A stretch of 64,000 nucleotides of DNA from [Muricauda] lutisoli (nom. illeg.) (GCF_017313105.1 NZ_JAFLND010000001.1:868001-932000), one strand, 5' to 3'. Positions 9,542 through 19,901 are shown, counted from the first letter of the stretch. Numbers and translations are program-made. The notes: generated from the letters alone by a model not told the origin.

Positions 9542-10746
9542 TAGCTCCTAACAGTACGTAATAGACGACGTAGAAAAAGTCGGATACGAATAATACTTTC
9601 ACGAAGTACGGGAACAGAAATCTCTTTCAATTCGATGAGCTGGTACTTGGCAAACGAAATGCCCCACGAGATTTGTGATTTGATGTTCGCTTCGTATTTA
9701 TTGTATTGCAATGCCAAAAACGTACAGGCGACCATAAAGGCAAAGGCACCTGGGATCACAATTTCCGGTGACAGTGAACGATTGAAGAATCGATACAAGC
9801 CCAATCCGGTAAAACTTCCGTAAAGGATGACAAAGTGGATTACGTAGATGGAAAGTGTGCTCGCCCCGATTTTCAAAACGGTTTTGTTCGTCATAAGTTG
9901 GCGAAGTATCATAAATACGGCAAATACCACAAAAACATTCCCCAATCTTATGAACAAGTAGTTGTTGGACAAAATCAATTTAAGGAATTCAAAACCCGTC
10001 CAATCATACAAAACCGCAAAAGCCGAAGAGGATCGATAAATCAGCAAATAACCGATAACCAATGCTATGGAAATGGCAGCAGGGTACAAATATTTGTAAT
10101 TTTTGAATCGGGTAAAAAGCACAGAGATAAAAGCACCTATAGTGGTATAGCCAAACCATGGAACAATGGTGAAAACCGAACCGTTGGCCTTGGTAAAGTA
10201 ATTGGCCAAAAAGTCGGGCAAAAAGGCAAAGGACCAATCCTTATAAACTCTTTCGAACAAGAAAAGGACCAAGGTGACAATTACCAACACGGTAGGGAAT
10301 ACATACTTTTTCTTTTTAGCGGTGAGCACATAAATGCCAATAAGCCCTAAAATGGACAGCCCAATGCAATGCAGTACATCGATAAGATAGAAACCATTGT
10401 AGATCTGGCCCTTTAAAAGCCCGCCAAGATTCAACCGAAGCAAATAGCCAATGGCCAAAAGTTGCAATCCTCGCCGAATTCCTTTGGAAACTCTTGGATT
10501 TTTCATTCCGGTCTGGGGCACCCGAATCAACAAATAGGTGAAGATAAACCCAGAAACCGTAAAAAAGACAGGAGCGGTAATTCCCCTAAAATAAAGCCAA
10601 ATATTGTAAATGGTACTGCTGGAATCCCTGAAAATGGGGTCCAACAATCCATCGATAAAGTGGCCTTGGAGCATCATCAAAATGGCCCATGCCCTCATGG
10701 CATCGATAAAAAATAACCTGTTGCTTTTGGCTGTCATCTGGTTCAT
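9541..10746 (-). CDS. DUF1624 / heparan-alpha-glucosaminide acetyltransferase-like membrane protein
   Basis: 401 residues from the ATG at 10746; I prefer this start because the longer reading adds a basic, non-conserved leader. The N-terminal motif RLFFIDAMRAWAILMMLQGH carries the conserved Asp, Arg and His of the DUF1624 family. About ten membrane helices follow, with FTVSGFIFTYLL and WFGYTTIGAF as recognisable segments. Relatives are thought to move acetyl groups across the membrane onto sugars; the substrate here is unknown. It is convergent with lpdA and divergent from the FMN reductase gene. The acyltransferase-3 family is a weaker alternative. Confidence 0.7.
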   Translation of the reverse strand: MNQMTAKSNRLFFIDAMRAWAILMMLQGHFIDGLLDPIFRDSSSTIYNIWLYFRGITAPVFFTVSGFIFTYLLIRVPQTGMKNPRVSKGIRRGLQLLAIGYLLRLNLGGLLKGQIYNGFYLIDVLHCIGLSILGLIGIYVLTAKKKKYVFPTVLVIVTLVLFLFERVYKDWSFAFLPDFLANYFTKANGSVFTIVPWFGYTTIGAFISVLFTRFKNYKYLYPAAISIALVIGYLLIYRSSSAFAVLYDWTGFEFLKLILSNNYLFIRLGNVFVVFAVFMILRQLMTNKTVLKIGASTLSIYVIHFVILYGSFTGLGLYRFFNRSLSPEIVIPGAFAFMVACTFLALQYNKYEANIKSQISWGISFAKYQLIELKEISVPVLRESIIRIRLFLRRLLRTVRS

Positions 10747-10867
10747 GTTCACCCTATATACTTGTTTTGCAGGCCGTTTGGATGTTTGTCGCGCCAAAAA
10801 TATGCAAAATAGTCGCACCTATGTTTTTATTGAGGTATTTTAGCGAAACAATCAATCAATTTAGGGT

Positions 10868-11404
10868 ATGGCTGAAATTTTGGCATTTGCTGGTAGTAAT
10901 TCTTCCACTTCTATCAATTTTAAATTGGTGGAACATACTGTTTCTTTGGTGCAAGATCATGATATTCAGACGCTCAACATGGCTGAGTATGATTTTCCAA
11001 TGTACAGCGAGGACCATGAAGCTGAACATGGGTTTCCCGATGCTTTGGTGAAATTAAAGGAGCGATTGGAGCATTCGGATGCCATGGTACTATCCGTAAA
11101 CGAGCACAATGGAAACCCTTCGGCCTATTTTAAAAATATATTGGATTGGCTTTCGCGTATGGACCGCAATTTCCTTCTTAACACGAAGTTCATGTTGATG
11201 TCCACTTCGCCAGGTCGTTTTGGAGGAGTCAGGTCTTTGGTTGTTGTGGAAGGTATGATTCCCAAATTTGGCGGAGAAGTAGTGTCCACTTTTTCCCTAA
11301 AATCATTCAATGAAAATTTCGGGGAAGCCGGTATTCTGGACGATGATATGAAATCGCAACACCAGAAGGCATTGGACACATTCTTGAATTCCTTAAATAA
11401 ATAG
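10868..11404 (+). CDS. NAD(P)H-dependent FMN reductase family protein
   Basis: 178 residues with a flavodoxin-like fold. The phosphate-binding loop is seen as AFAGSNSSTSINFKLVEH near the N-terminus. The second FMN-contact motif appears as SVNEHNGNPSAYFKNILDWLSR, where related proteins have PEYN(G/H)S-P--LKN--DW, and a late TSPGRFGGVRS loop completes the site. The expected role is flavin or quinone/azo reduction in the cytoplasm. It is first in a rightward run; the pabB TTG start lies 3 bases after its stop, so co-transcription with pabB, tilS and dsbD is likely. Confidence 0.85.
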   Translation: MAEILAFAGSNSSTSINFKLVEHTVSLVQDHDIQTLNMAEYDFPMYSEDHEAEHGFPDALVKLKERLEHSDAMVLSVNEHNGNPSAYFKNILDWLSRMDRNFLLNTKFMLMSTSPGRFGGVRSLVVVEGMIPKFGGEVVSTFSLKSFNENFGEAGILDDDMKSQHQKALDTFLNSLNK

Positions 11405-11407
11405 GTA

Positions 11408-12691
11408 TTGCGAACACAACGTTCCTTTAAGATTGATTCCCTTGCAAAGAGTAAAAAGGCTGTGTTTGAATGGTCACGAAATCATCGTCATGTGGTTTGG
11501 TTGGATAGTAATTCGCACATTGATAACTACTCGAGTTTTGAAGCCTGTCTTGCGGTTGGCGCTCCTAAAATATTCAAGGTAGCTGATGAACTCCACACTT
11601 TTTTAAAAGAAGAAAACGAATGGCTTTTCGGATACTTTTCCTATGATTTTAAAAATGAACTGGAGAATTTGTCTTCCGATAATTTGGATTCTTTGGCCTT
11701 TCCGACGATACAGTTTTTTTGCCCGAACAAACTTATCATTGTAGCGGACGGACAGCTTCATTTTAAGTATTTGGAAACTTTTGCCGATGAAATTGAAGTT
11801 GACCATAATGAAATAATCAAGAGTAAGCCACTTGAACCATCAAACAAAAAGGAGACCTCCATCAACATAAAAATGCGCATTCATAAAGATGCTTATTTTG
11901 AAAAGGCAAACCGTTTTTTGGAACACATTCACAGGGGAGACATTTACGAGGCCAATTTTTGCCAAGAGTTCTATGCAGATGATGTTTCAATTGACCCTTG
12001 GGAAACTTATCGTAAACTGAACGGTATATCCGAACCACCCTTTGCGGCCTTTGCTAGGTTGGGCGACAACTATTTGATATGTGCATCACCCGAAAGGTAC
12101 GTTAAAAAAATCGGTGAGAAAGTGATTTCCCAGCCCATAAAAGGAACTGCAGGAAGGGGGAATAATGAGTTGGAAGATGAAAAAATCAAAAAAGAACTAT
12201 CCCAAGATCAAAAGGAACGTTCTGAAAACATTATGATAACGGATCTGGTCCGTAACGATTTATCCAAAAGTGCATTACGGGGCTCTGTGGAGGTTGAAGA
12301 ACTTTGTAAGCCATACACCTTCAAGCAAGTGCATCAGTTGATCTCTACCGTTGTTTCAAAGGTTTCACCGGATAAAAACCCATTGGAATTGATTAAGGAA
12401 ACCTTTCCAATGGGTAGTATGACGGGCGCTCCAAAAATCTCCGCAATGAAAATCATTGAAGAACAAGAAGAGACTAAACGGGGCCTCTACAGTGGCGCTG
12501 TCGGCTATTTTGCTCCAGATGGGGACTTTGATTTCAATGTGGTCATTAGAAGTATTTTGTACAATGCCCCTGAAAAATATGTGTCCTTTTCCGTGGGGAG
12601 TGCCATTACCTCACAATCTGAACCGGAAAAGGAATATGCGGAATGTTTGCTCAAGGCCAAAGCCATGCGAACCGTTTTGGAAGAAGGCTAA
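11408..12691 (+). CDS. pabB: Aminodeoxychorismate synthase component I
   Basis: 427 residues, starting at TTG because no upstream in-frame ATG exists and the next internal Met is deep in the protein. The chorismate-binding core is complete: GDIYEANFCQEF, SPERYVKK, then PIKGTAGRG near residue 243, whose lysine is diagnostic for PabB rather than TrpE. ITDLVRNDLSKSA and ETFPMGSMTGAPKISAM follow. It aminates chorismate to aminodeoxychorismate for folate synthesis. No glutaminase (pabA) or lyase (pabC) gene lies nearby. It sits between the FMN reductase gene and tilS in a tight rightward cluster. Confidence 0.88.
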   Translation: MRTQRSFKIDSLAKSKKAVFEWSRNHRHVVWLDSNSHIDNYSSFEACLAVGAPKIFKVADELHTFLKEENEWLFGYFSYDFKNELENLSSDNLDSLAFPTIQFFCPNKLIIVADGQLHFKYLETFADEIEVDHNEIIKSKPLEPSNKKETSINIKMRIHKDAYFEKANRFLEHIHRGDIYEANFCQEFYADDVSIDPWETYRKLNGISEPPFAAFARLGDNYLICASPERYVKKIGEKVISQPIKGTAGRGNNELEDEKIKKELSQDQKERSENIMITDLVRNDLSKSALRGSVEVEELCKPYTFKQVHQLISTVVSKVSPDKNPLELIKETFPMGSMTGAPKISAMKIIEEQEETKRGLYSGAVGYFAPDGDFDFNVVIRSILYNAPEKYVSFSVGSAITSQSEPEKEYAECLLKAKAMRTVLEEG

Positions 12692-12713
12692 GGTTTATTC
12701 GTAAATTCGCAAC

Positions 12714-14021
12714 ATGTTCCCAAAGTTCAAACAGCATATCACCAACGCAATGCCCTTCCTTAAAGGACAAAGTCTTCTATTGGCCTGTAGTGGAGGTTTG
12801 GATAGTGTTGTGCTGACTCATTTATGTATTGAAGAGGGAATGGATGTGGCCTTGGCCCATTGCAATTTTAACCTCCGGGGAAAGGAAAGTGATGGGGACG
12901 AGAAATTTGTACGGGAGTTGGCCTCAAAATTAAAGGTTGAAGTCTTTGTGAAGCGATTTGATACCGAGCAATATGCCGAAGAAAAGCGTTTGTCCGTACA
13001 GATGGCAGCCAGAGAGTTGCGCTATCAATGGTTTGATGAGCTTTTACGGACCAAGGGCTTTGATTATGTGCTAACGGCCCACCATGCTGATGATAGCTTG
13101 GAAACGTTCCTGATCAATTTGTCCCGTGGTACTGGCATCGAAGGACTATCTGGAATTCCTGAAGTGAACCAAAAAGTAGTCCGGCCCTTGCTGCCTTTTT
13201 CCCGCGACGAGATTTTGGGGTATGCCCAATCAGGAAACCACCACTGGCGAGAGGATAGTAGTAATGTCAGCACCAAATACCTTCGCAACAAGATTCGTCA
13301 CAATATAGTGCCTAATTTAAAAGAGTTGCACCCAACCTTTTTGCAGAATTTCATCAATACACAGCATCATCTGCAACAAACCAATGGCATGGTCAAGCAG
13401 CATTTACATGAATTGAAGTCCGAATTGTTTTTAGAAGGTGAAGATGTGATCAATATACCTATTGCCGAACTGCAAAAGTTGCACCCCTTGGAATCCTATT
13501 TATACGGATTGTTCAAGGATTATGGTTTTACCGAATGGAATGATTTGAAAAACCTGTTGACGGCCATGAGCGGTAAACAGGTGTTTTCTAAAACGCACCA
13601 ATTGCTCAAGGACAGAGACAATCTTGTACTATCTGAAATTAAAAATAGGGTGAATGGGACCTATACTGTCTATCTAGAAGGAAACACATCCAAGTTGCCC
13701 GTTCATCTATTGTTTGAGCATACAGAAACCGTCGAAAAACAGGGCGAAAATGTCGTATTTTTGGATAAGGAAAAGTTAAACTTTCCTTTAGTATTAAGGA
13801 AATGGGAAAAAGGCGACTATTTTTACCCCTTTGGAATGCAAGGGAAAAAAAAGTTGTCCAAGTTTTTCAAGGATGAAAAAATGAATCTTGTATCCAAAGA
13901 AAAACAATGGCTGCTCTGCTCAGGAGGTGATATCGTCTGGGTGGTGGGCAAAAGAGCCGACGAACGATTTAGGGTTGAGGATTCAACCGAAGAAATTATA
14001 AAGATTACATTAGTTAAATGA
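12714..14021 (+). CDS. tilS: tRNA(Ile) lysidine synthetase
   Basis: 435 residues. The N-terminal PP-loop ATPase motif is LLLACSGGLDSVVLTHL (about residues 20-36), followed by the TilS-specific stretches HCNFNLRGKESDGDE and AHHADDSLETFLINLSRGTG. The C-terminal substrate-binding domain ends in KLSKFFKDEKMN. The enzyme modifies C34 of the CAU-anticodon tRNA-Ile so that it reads AUA codons, which is essential. Its last four bases (ATGA) overlap the dsbD start, so the two are translationally coupled. Confidence 0.95.
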   Translation: MFPKFKQHITNAMPFLKGQSLLLACSGGLDSVVLTHLCIEEGMDVALAHCNFNLRGKESDGDEKFVRELASKLKVEVFVKRFDTEQYAEEKRLSVQMAARELRYQWFDELLRTKGFDYVLTAHHADDSLETFLINLSRGTGIEGLSGIPEVNQKVVRPLLPFSRDEILGYAQSGNHHWREDSSNVSTKYLRNKIRHNIVPNLKELHPTFLQNFINTQHHLQQTNGMVKQHLHELKSELFLEGEDVINIPIAELQKLHPLESYLYGLFKDYGFTEWNDLKNLLTAMSGKQVFSKTHQLLKDRDNLVLSEIKNRVNGTYTVYLEGNTSKLPVHLLFEHTETVEKQGENVVFLDKEKLNFPLVLRKWEKGDYFYPFGMQGKKKLSKFFKDEKMNLVSKEKQWLLCSGGDIVWVVGKRADERFRVEDSTEEIIKITLVK

Positions 14022-15997
14022 GATTTTTAGTACTCTTTTTAGGATTATTTTTTTTCAATACAACCATATTCGCCCAAACGGATGAGAATCCTGCAGTTTG
14101 GAGCCACGAAGTCCATAAATTGTCCGACACCGAATACGAATTGGTATTTAAGGCTAAAATTATGGACGGTTGGCACGTCTATTCACAATACACCGCCGAA
14201 GGTGGTTCGCTCCCAAGTGAGTTTACCTTTGAACAAGCTGGGGAGGATTACGAACTCGTTGGAAAAACAGAGGAAAGCGAGACCATAAAAGAGTATAGCG
14301 AAATTTTTGAGGTCGAAGAAACTTTTTTTAAGGGAGAAGCCACCTTTACCCAGAAAATTAAATTGTTGGACCCTGAGGTCAACCAAATTTCAGTGAATCT
14401 CTTTTATCAAATATGCAAGGAGGTTTGCCTTCCCGTTGATGAGTATTTTCAAATTTCGTTGGATGGAAGCGGGTTTGTTTCCGAGGAAACTTCTTTGGAT
14501 GAAAGAAGCGTAGCACTGGGAGAATCCCTTAAAGTTGATCTAAAGAACAAACAACTGCTCAACCAAGGTGGAGTAACCGATTCCGAAGGAAAATCCAATC
14601 TATGGGTAATCTTCGGATTGGGCTTTATCGGCGGATTGATTGCCTTATTGACCCCTTGTGTTTTTCCAATGATTCCTTTGACCGTTTCATTTTTCACGAA
14701 ACAAACACAAAACAAATCAAAGGGCATTGGTAACGCGTTGCTCTACGGTCTCTTTATTGTCTTGATTTATTTCTTGTTGAGTTTGCCTTTCCATTTATTT
14801 AATTCAGTGGATTCGCAGATATTGAATACCATCGCCACGAATATTTGGCTTAACGTGTTCTTTTTTGTCATTTTCGTATTCTTTGCCTTTTCGTTCTTTG
14901 GATATTACGAACTTACGCTGCCCAGCTCTTGGGCGAACAAGATGGATTCGGCCTCATCCAAAGTAGGCGGAGGACTTGGTATCTTTTTTATGGCTTTGAC
15001 CTTGGCCATAGTATCTTTTTCCTGTACTGGACCTATTTTGGGCGGACTTTTGGGAAGCACCACATTGGCAGAGGGTAATGTGGCCACCAATTTAACCTCG
15101 GGAATGGTTGGTTTTGGTTTGGCTTTGGCCTTGCCATTTGCCTTATTCGCCATGTTCCCTGCTTGGTTGAACTCCTTGCCAAAATCTGGCGGTTGGATGA
15201 CCACCGTAAAAGTAGTGCTCGGCTTTTTGGAGCTTGCGCTTGCGTTTAAATTTCTTTCCAATGCCGATTTAGTTGGGAACTGGGGCATTTTTAAACGTGA
15301 AATCTTTTTAGGGATTTGGGTGGTGCTCTTTATTTTAATGACGCTTTACCTTTTTGGAATCTTTAGATTTCCGCATGATGGACCAAAAAAGAATCTTTCG
15401 CCTGCAAGAAAATTAACGGGATTATTGAGCTTTGCCTTTACCCTGTATTTGATTCTTGGGCTATTCAACATCAGTAACTTAAAGCTGTTGAGCGGTTTTC
15501 CACCACCAAGTTTTTATAGCGTTGTGGAAACAGAAAGTGATTGTCCGTTAGGATTGGATTGTTACAAGGATTTTGAAGAAGGGGTGGCATACGCACAAGA
15601 AGTGAACAAACCCATTTTGCTGGATTTTACGGGTTGGGCCTGTGTGAATTGTAGAAAAATGGAAGAGAATGTGTGGAGCGATTCCAAGGTATACCCGATA
15701 CTCAAGGAGGATTATGTGTTGATATCCCTTTATGTGGATGATAGAAAAGAACTTCCCGAATCCGAACAGTTCGATTTTAAATATGATTCTGGTAGGATAA
15801 AATCCATTGAGACCATTGGTCAGAAATGGGGGACATTCCAAACAATCAATTTCAACGCTGCATCACAGCCTTATTATGTTCTATTGTCCCCACAGTTGGA
15901 AATTCTCAATGAGGCGGTACAATACGTGGACGTTGAAACCTATGAGGAGTGGTTGAAATCCGGATTGGAAAAACACCATCTTTCCATGAACAAATAA
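14018..15997 (+). CDS. dsbD: DsbD-family thiol:disulfide interchange protein
   Basis: 659 residues in three parts. A signal peptide (ending FFFNTTIFAQ) leads to a periplasmic DsbD-alpha-like domain with the cysteine pair in LFYQICKEVCLP. About eight membrane helices follow, with conserved Cys in TPCVFPMIPLTVSFF and VSFSCTGPILGG. The C-terminal thioredoxin-like domain has the CVNC active site (GWACVNCRKM, near residue 540). All three thiol pairs are present, so electrons could pass from cytoplasmic thioredoxin to periplasmic targets. The ATG overlaps the tilS stop (ATGA). Confidence 0.9.
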   Translation: MRFLVLFLGLFFFNTTIFAQTDENPAVWSHEVHKLSDTEYELVFKAKIMDGWHVYSQYTAEGGSLPSEFTFEQAGEDYELVGKTEESETIKEYSEIFEVEETFFKGEATFTQKIKLLDPEVNQISVNLFYQICKEVCLPVDEYFQISLDGSGFVSEETSLDERSVALGESLKVDLKNKQLLNQGGVTDSEGKSNLWVIFGLGFIGGLIALLTPCVFPMIPLTVSFFTKQTQNKSKGIGNALLYGLFIVLIYFLLSLPFHLFNSVDSQILNTIATNIWLNVFFFVIFVFFAFSFFGYYELTLPSSWANKMDSASSKVGGGLGIFFMALTLAIVSFSCTGPILGGLLGSTTLAEGNVATNLTSGMVGFGLALALPFALFAMFPAWLNSLPKSGGWMTTVKVVLGFLELALAFKFLSNADLVGNWGIFKREIFLGIWVVLFILMTLYLFGIFRFPHDGPKKNLSPARKLTGLLSFAFTLYLILGLFNISNLKLLSGFPPPSFYSVVETESDCPLGLDCYKDFEEGVAYAQEVNKPILLDFTGWACVNCRKMEENVWSDSKVYPILKEDYVLISLYVDDRKELPESEQFDFKYDSGRIKSIETIGQKWGTFQTINFNAASQPYYVLLSPQLEILNEAVQYVDVETYEEWLKSGLEKHHLSMNK

Positions 15998-16079
15998 TTG
16001 ACATTTGTCAAGATATTTTTTCAATCATCCAAAAAAATAGTTATACCTTAGGTTGGACTAAATTAACTTGACCCCATCT

Positions 16080-18467
16080 GTGAAAAAGTTCAAAAAGATT
16101 CTTCTTGTTCTAGTAGGATTGCTTTTACTTGTTGCCATTGGCATTGCTATATTTATCAATAGCTTAAAACCTGATTATAGCGGAAAAAAATCCCTACCGG
16201 GCATTTCCGATGAAGTAACCACATATTTTGACCCGTATGGGATTCCCCACATTTATGCTGAAAATGAAATCGATGCTGTAAAGGCATTGGGCTATGTCCA
16301 TGCGCAGGATAGATTGTGGCAAATGGAGTTGTTGCGAAGGGTTGCAAAAGGAAAACTTTCCGAAGTTTTTGGCAAAGACATGGTTAAAACCGACAAGTTT
16401 TTCCTTTCGCTGGGAATAGACGATCATACAAAGGAAACCATTTCCAGTATTGATGACCAAAGTGAAGCTATACTGCTTTCCCATGCCTACCTACAAGGTA
16501 TAAATGAGTTTATAAAGAACGGACCAACACCTGTCGAATTTTATTTGACAGGGATTGAAAAGGAGCCCTTTACTATTGAAGATGTCTACAATGCAGTGGG
16601 TTATATGGCTTTTAGTTTTGCCATGGCCCACAAGACCGACCCTTTGTTAACCAGTCTTCGCAATAAATTGGGTGAAGAATATTTAAGTGGTTTGGCTATA
16701 AGTTCAGATACTTCAACAGTGTGGATCAAAAACTACAAGGGAATGGATACGGATACTTTGGGAGCCAATATTACGGCAAGTGTTACCGCTGCCTTGGACA
16801 AACTCCCCATTCCGCAATTTGAGGGTAGTAACAGTTGGGTGGTTGCACCACAGAAAACCAAAAATGGCAAGGTGATTTTGGCCAACGACCCGCATATTGG
16901 ATTTGCTCAACCATCGGTTTGGTACGAAGCCCATGTGAGCACACCTACCTACGAAAAATATGGTTATCATCTTGCAGGAGTGCCTTTTCCACTATTGGGG
17001 CATGATAGGAATTTGGCCTATGGCCTTACCATGTTCGAGAACGATGATATTGATTTTTATTATGAGGAAACCAATCCATCTGACAGTACACAATACAAAA
17101 CTGTTGATGGTTGGAAGAATTATGAATTTGTAAACAAGACCATCAAAGTAAAAGATGGTGATGATGTTACGTTTACTTATAAGAAAACGCATCATGGCCC
17201 TGTTTTAAACAATATTGCCGATCAAATTTCTGGCGAATGCCCTGTAGCGATGTCTTGGATGTATACCAAACCCACGAATATGGTAATGCACGCATTATAT
17301 GGGTTGAGCCATGCCACCAACATGGAAGAGTTTAAAAGCGCACTGCCCAATATTCATGCGCCCGGTCTCAATGTAATGTATGGTGACGCCGAAGGAAATG
17401 TGGCATGGTGGGCCACTGCCAAACTCTATGAAATGCCCGATAGCCTATCCACTAAATTCATTTTGGATGGGCCATCAGGAGATGAAGAACCACTACGTTT
17501 TCTGGATTTTTCAGAAAACCCTATGGCGGAGAACCCACCATGGAATTATGTGTATTCAGCAAACAACCAACCCGATTCCATAGCGGGAATGTTGTATCCA
17601 GGGTACTATTTGCCCGAAAATAGGGCAAAGCGAATTGTTTCTTTATTGGATGCTAAAAATGATTGGGACAAAGAGGCCATATCTAAAATGATACTGGATA
17701 TAACTTCCCCAGTCAATACAGAGGTGGTTTCTGAGTTGATAAAGCTTTTCGACGTATCCCATTTTACAAGCGAACAATTGGTCTTGTTGGATTCCTTAAA
17801 GAATTGGAACGGTAAATATTCGCTAAATACGACCAGCCCGGTTATTTATCACAGAACATTGTATTATATAGTCAAGAACACCATGGAAGATGAGATGGGT
17901 CCAGAAATGTTCAAGCAATTCTTGTCCACTCACCTGTTTAAAAGACAAATTGCATGGGGAGCGAACGTGGAAAACGGAAAATGGTGGGATAATGTAAATA
18001 CTCCCGATGTAGTGGAAACCAGGGAAGATATTGTGCTGATGTCCTTCAAACAAACATGGGAGTCCTTGGTAAAAGATTTTGGCGAGGATACTAGCCAGTG
18101 GACTTGGGATAAGGTTCATACTTTGGAGCACCAGCATCCTTTTGGACAAGTGGCATCACTCCGTAAATATTTTAATGTTGGACCTTTCCCGGTAGAGGGA
18201 ACCCGTGAGGTAATCAACAATCTTGCTTTTCCTTATGACGGTACCGGTTTTTACAAAGTAAATTCCGGTCCATCAACTCGCAGAATCATCGACTTTTCGG
18301 ATGTAGAAAACAGCATCAGTATATTGCCCACAGGGCAATCGGGCAACCCTTTAAGCAAACATTACGATGATCAAGCGGAAATGTACGTCAACGGTCAGTT
18401 CCGTAAAATGATGATGAACAAACAGGAAATAGAGGAAAAAGCGGAATCCATTTTAATATTCCGTTAA
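16080..18467 (+). CDS. Penicillin acylase family (Ntn-hydrolase) protein
   Basis: About 795 residues from the GTG at 16080; an in-frame TTG at 16068 is an alternative. A single N-terminal membrane anchor (KKILLVLVGLLLLVAIGIAIFI) precedes the alpha-chain region, which contains DPYGIPHIYAENEIDAVKALGYVHAQDRLWQME. The autoprocessing site is FEGSNSWVV, with the nucleophile Ser near residue 250. LANDPHIG and the tail motif LPTGQSGNPLSKHYDDQ follow. Family members hydrolyse amide bonds such as beta-lactam side chains or N-acyl homoserine lactones. The true substrate is unknown; the anchor implies action on the periplasmic face. Confidence 0.88.
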   Translation: MKKFKKILLVLVGLLLLVAIGIAIFINSLKPDYSGKKSLPGISDEVTTYFDPYGIPHIYAENEIDAVKALGYVHAQDRLWQMELLRRVAKGKLSEVFGKDMVKTDKFFLSLGIDDHTKETISSIDDQSEAILLSHAYLQGINEFIKNGPTPVEFYLTGIEKEPFTIEDVYNAVGYMAFSFAMAHKTDPLLTSLRNKLGEEYLSGLAISSDTSTVWIKNYKGMDTDTLGANITASVTAALDKLPIPQFEGSNSWVVAPQKTKNGKVILANDPHIGFAQPSVWYEAHVSTPTYEKYGYHLAGVPFPLLGHDRNLAYGLTMFENDDIDFYYEETNPSDSTQYKTVDGWKNYEFVNKTIKVKDGDDVTFTYKKTHHGPVLNNIADQISGECPVAMSWMYTKPTNMVMHALYGLSHATNMEEFKSALPNIHAPGLNVMYGDAEGNVAWWATAKLYEMPDSLSTKFILDGPSGDEEPLRFLDFSENPMAENPPWNYVYSANNQPDSIAGMLYPGYYLPENRAKRIVSLLDAKNDWDKEAISKMILDITSPVNTEVVSELIKLFDVSHFTSEQLVLLDSLKNWNGKYSLNTTSPVIYHRTLYYIVKNTMEDEMGPEMFKQFLSTHLFKRQIAWGANVENGKWWDNVNTPDVVETREDIVLMSFKQTWESLVKDFGEDTSQWTWDKVHTLEHQHPFGQVASLRKYFNVGPFPVEGTREVINNLAFPYDGTGFYKVNSGPSTRRIIDFSDVENSISILPTGQSGNPLSKHYDDQAEMYVNGQFRKMMMNKQEIEEKAESILIFR

Positions 18468-18573
18468 TCCAGAAGATACTTTCATCAATTCAAATCGGGG
18501 TATCCATCAAAAGGGAATTCTTTTTGAAGCGGGATTGGCTACTTTTCAGTCTTTTTTCAATTAGAAACTCCAT

Positions 18574-19473
18574 ATGCTCATTAAAGTTTACGGAAGTGCT
18601 GTATTTGGCATTGAGGCAACCACCATTGTTGTCGAGGTGAATGTAGACAAAGGTATTGGGTATCATTTGGTAGGATTGCCGGATAATGCGATAAAAGAGA
18701 GCAATTATCGTATTGCGGCCGCTCTCCAAAATAATGGTTATCGAATTCCCGGAAAAAAAATCACCATAAACATGGCGCCTGCCGATTTAAGAAAGGAAGG
18801 TTCAGCTTACGACCTTACCTTGGCCATTGGCATTTTGGCCGCATCCAAGCAAATTCGTTCAGATAACATTGATAAATACTTAATAATGGGAGAACTTTCC
18901 TTGGATGGAAGCCTACAACCCATTAAAGGTGCCCTCCCGATTGCCATAAAGGCAAAAGAAGAAGGTTTTGAAGGATTTGTTCTTCCAAAATTAAATGCCA
19001 GTGAAGCTGCTATTGTCGATGGTTTAAAAGTATACGGGGTAGACAATATTAAAGAGGTGATCGATTTTTTTGATTCAGATGTTCCTTTGGAACAAACCTA
19101 TGTGGATACCCGACAGGAATTTTACGAACACCTACAGTTTCCGGAATTTGATTTTGCCGATGTAAAAGGGCAGGAAAGTATAAAGCGATGTATGGAAATT
19201 GCCGCTGCAGGTGGACATAACATTATTTTGATCGGTCCGCCCGGTGCGGGTAAAACAATGTTGGCAAAGCGTCTGCCATCCATTTTGCCCCCGATGACAC
19301 TTCACGAAGCATTGGAAACCACCAAAATACACAGTGTCGTTGGTAAGGTCAAAAACAATGGGTTTATGAGTCAACGGCCTTTTAGAAACCCCCATCATAC
19401 CATTAGCAGTGCTGCTTTGGTAGGTGGGGGCAGTTATCCGCAACCTGGAGAAATAACAATTGATAATATTTAG
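18574..19473 (+). pseudogene. comM: comM/yifB 5' part, interrupted by the genomic island
   Basis: Codons 1-294 (to 19455) are native ComM/YifB: KVYGSAVFGIEATTIVVEV, the GLPDNAIKES loop, INMAPADLRKEGSAYDLTLA and Walker A as GPPGAGKTML near residue 221. From 19456 the frame continues into island DNA for five codons and then stops. Walker B and the sensor motifs are on the right-hand fragment at 47833-48486. ComM is a hexameric branch-migration helicase helping to integrate DNA during natural transformation. Without Walker B this product should be inactive as an ATPase. The comM locus is a known island insertion site in other bacteria. Confidence 0.93.
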
Positions 19474-19476
19474 GGT
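19431..19476. other. attL: left junction of the island in comM
   Basis: The junction lies at the ATA triplet 19453-19455, the Ile codon 294 of comM. Left of it is comM sequence (CCTGGAGAA). Right of it is island sequence running to AATATTTAGGGT at 19465-19476. The only bases shared with the right junction are ATA. Joining the left half to the right flank (TCCCTTTCC from 47833) restores the comM frame exactly. Confidence 0.85.
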
Positions 19477-19870
19477 ACCTACTGAATATTAAACAAGCCA
19501 AAAGTTTTTAACAAGAAGTCATACCTCAACAACATCCATTCATGTTCAATTTAATTAGGGCGTATGAGTACGTCCCAACTTTTTGATATGGTTGTTCATC
19601 TTGAAGATGATAAATCATTAAAAGGGTTTCCTGAAGTTCTTCCGAAGGGTTGTTCAAACTTTTTGAAGAGTTTGAATCTTCATTTTTCAAACAGATAAAC
19701 GTAAAATCGAGACGCCACATTGAACAGAGGAACTTTTGTGTATTCTTTGGCCATGACCTACGATATACAGCTTTACATACAATAAAACACCGAAGTTGAC
19801 CTTGCCATTGCAGTCCAGATGCATCAAAACATGATTTTTATCCTATTAAATAACCGTTTGGTGTAAGATT
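19477..19870. other. Island left-end region without an intact gene
   Basis: No convincing gene. A stretch near 19610-19697 reads as a C-terminal coding remnant on the + strand (GFPEVLPKGCSNFLKSLN, then a stop). A diverged copy of the same stretch lies at about 22160-22232. One member of the island palindrome family falls inside it. Confidence 0.5.
19653..19676. repeat. Island palindrome family, copy 1
   Basis: TTCAAACT, 8-bp spacer, AGTTTGAA: perfect 8-bp arms. It sits between attL and the lipoprotein gene. Other copies are at 22193, 36304, 36340, 38303, 38329, 39848 and 45920. Confidence 0.6.
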
Positions 19871-19901
19871 TTTGTTTTCAAGTATTTAGCATTTATATTT
19901 G
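19871..19901 (+). promoter_or_regulatory. Bacteroidota-type promoter of the lipoprotein gene
   Basis: TTTG at 19871-19874, a 19-bp spacer and TATATTTG at 19894-19901 match the Bacteroidota -33/-7 consensus (TTTG, TAnnTTTG) exactly. The start site would be near 19908, which argues against the TTG at 19899 as the start codon and for the ATG at 19917. Confidence 0.65.

Noticed and set aside
19526-19720. Possible 64-aa reverse-strand gene at the island left end
   Set aside because: The opposite strand carries the conserved C-terminal remnant, and a palindrome copy lies inside; the reading looks like a shadow.
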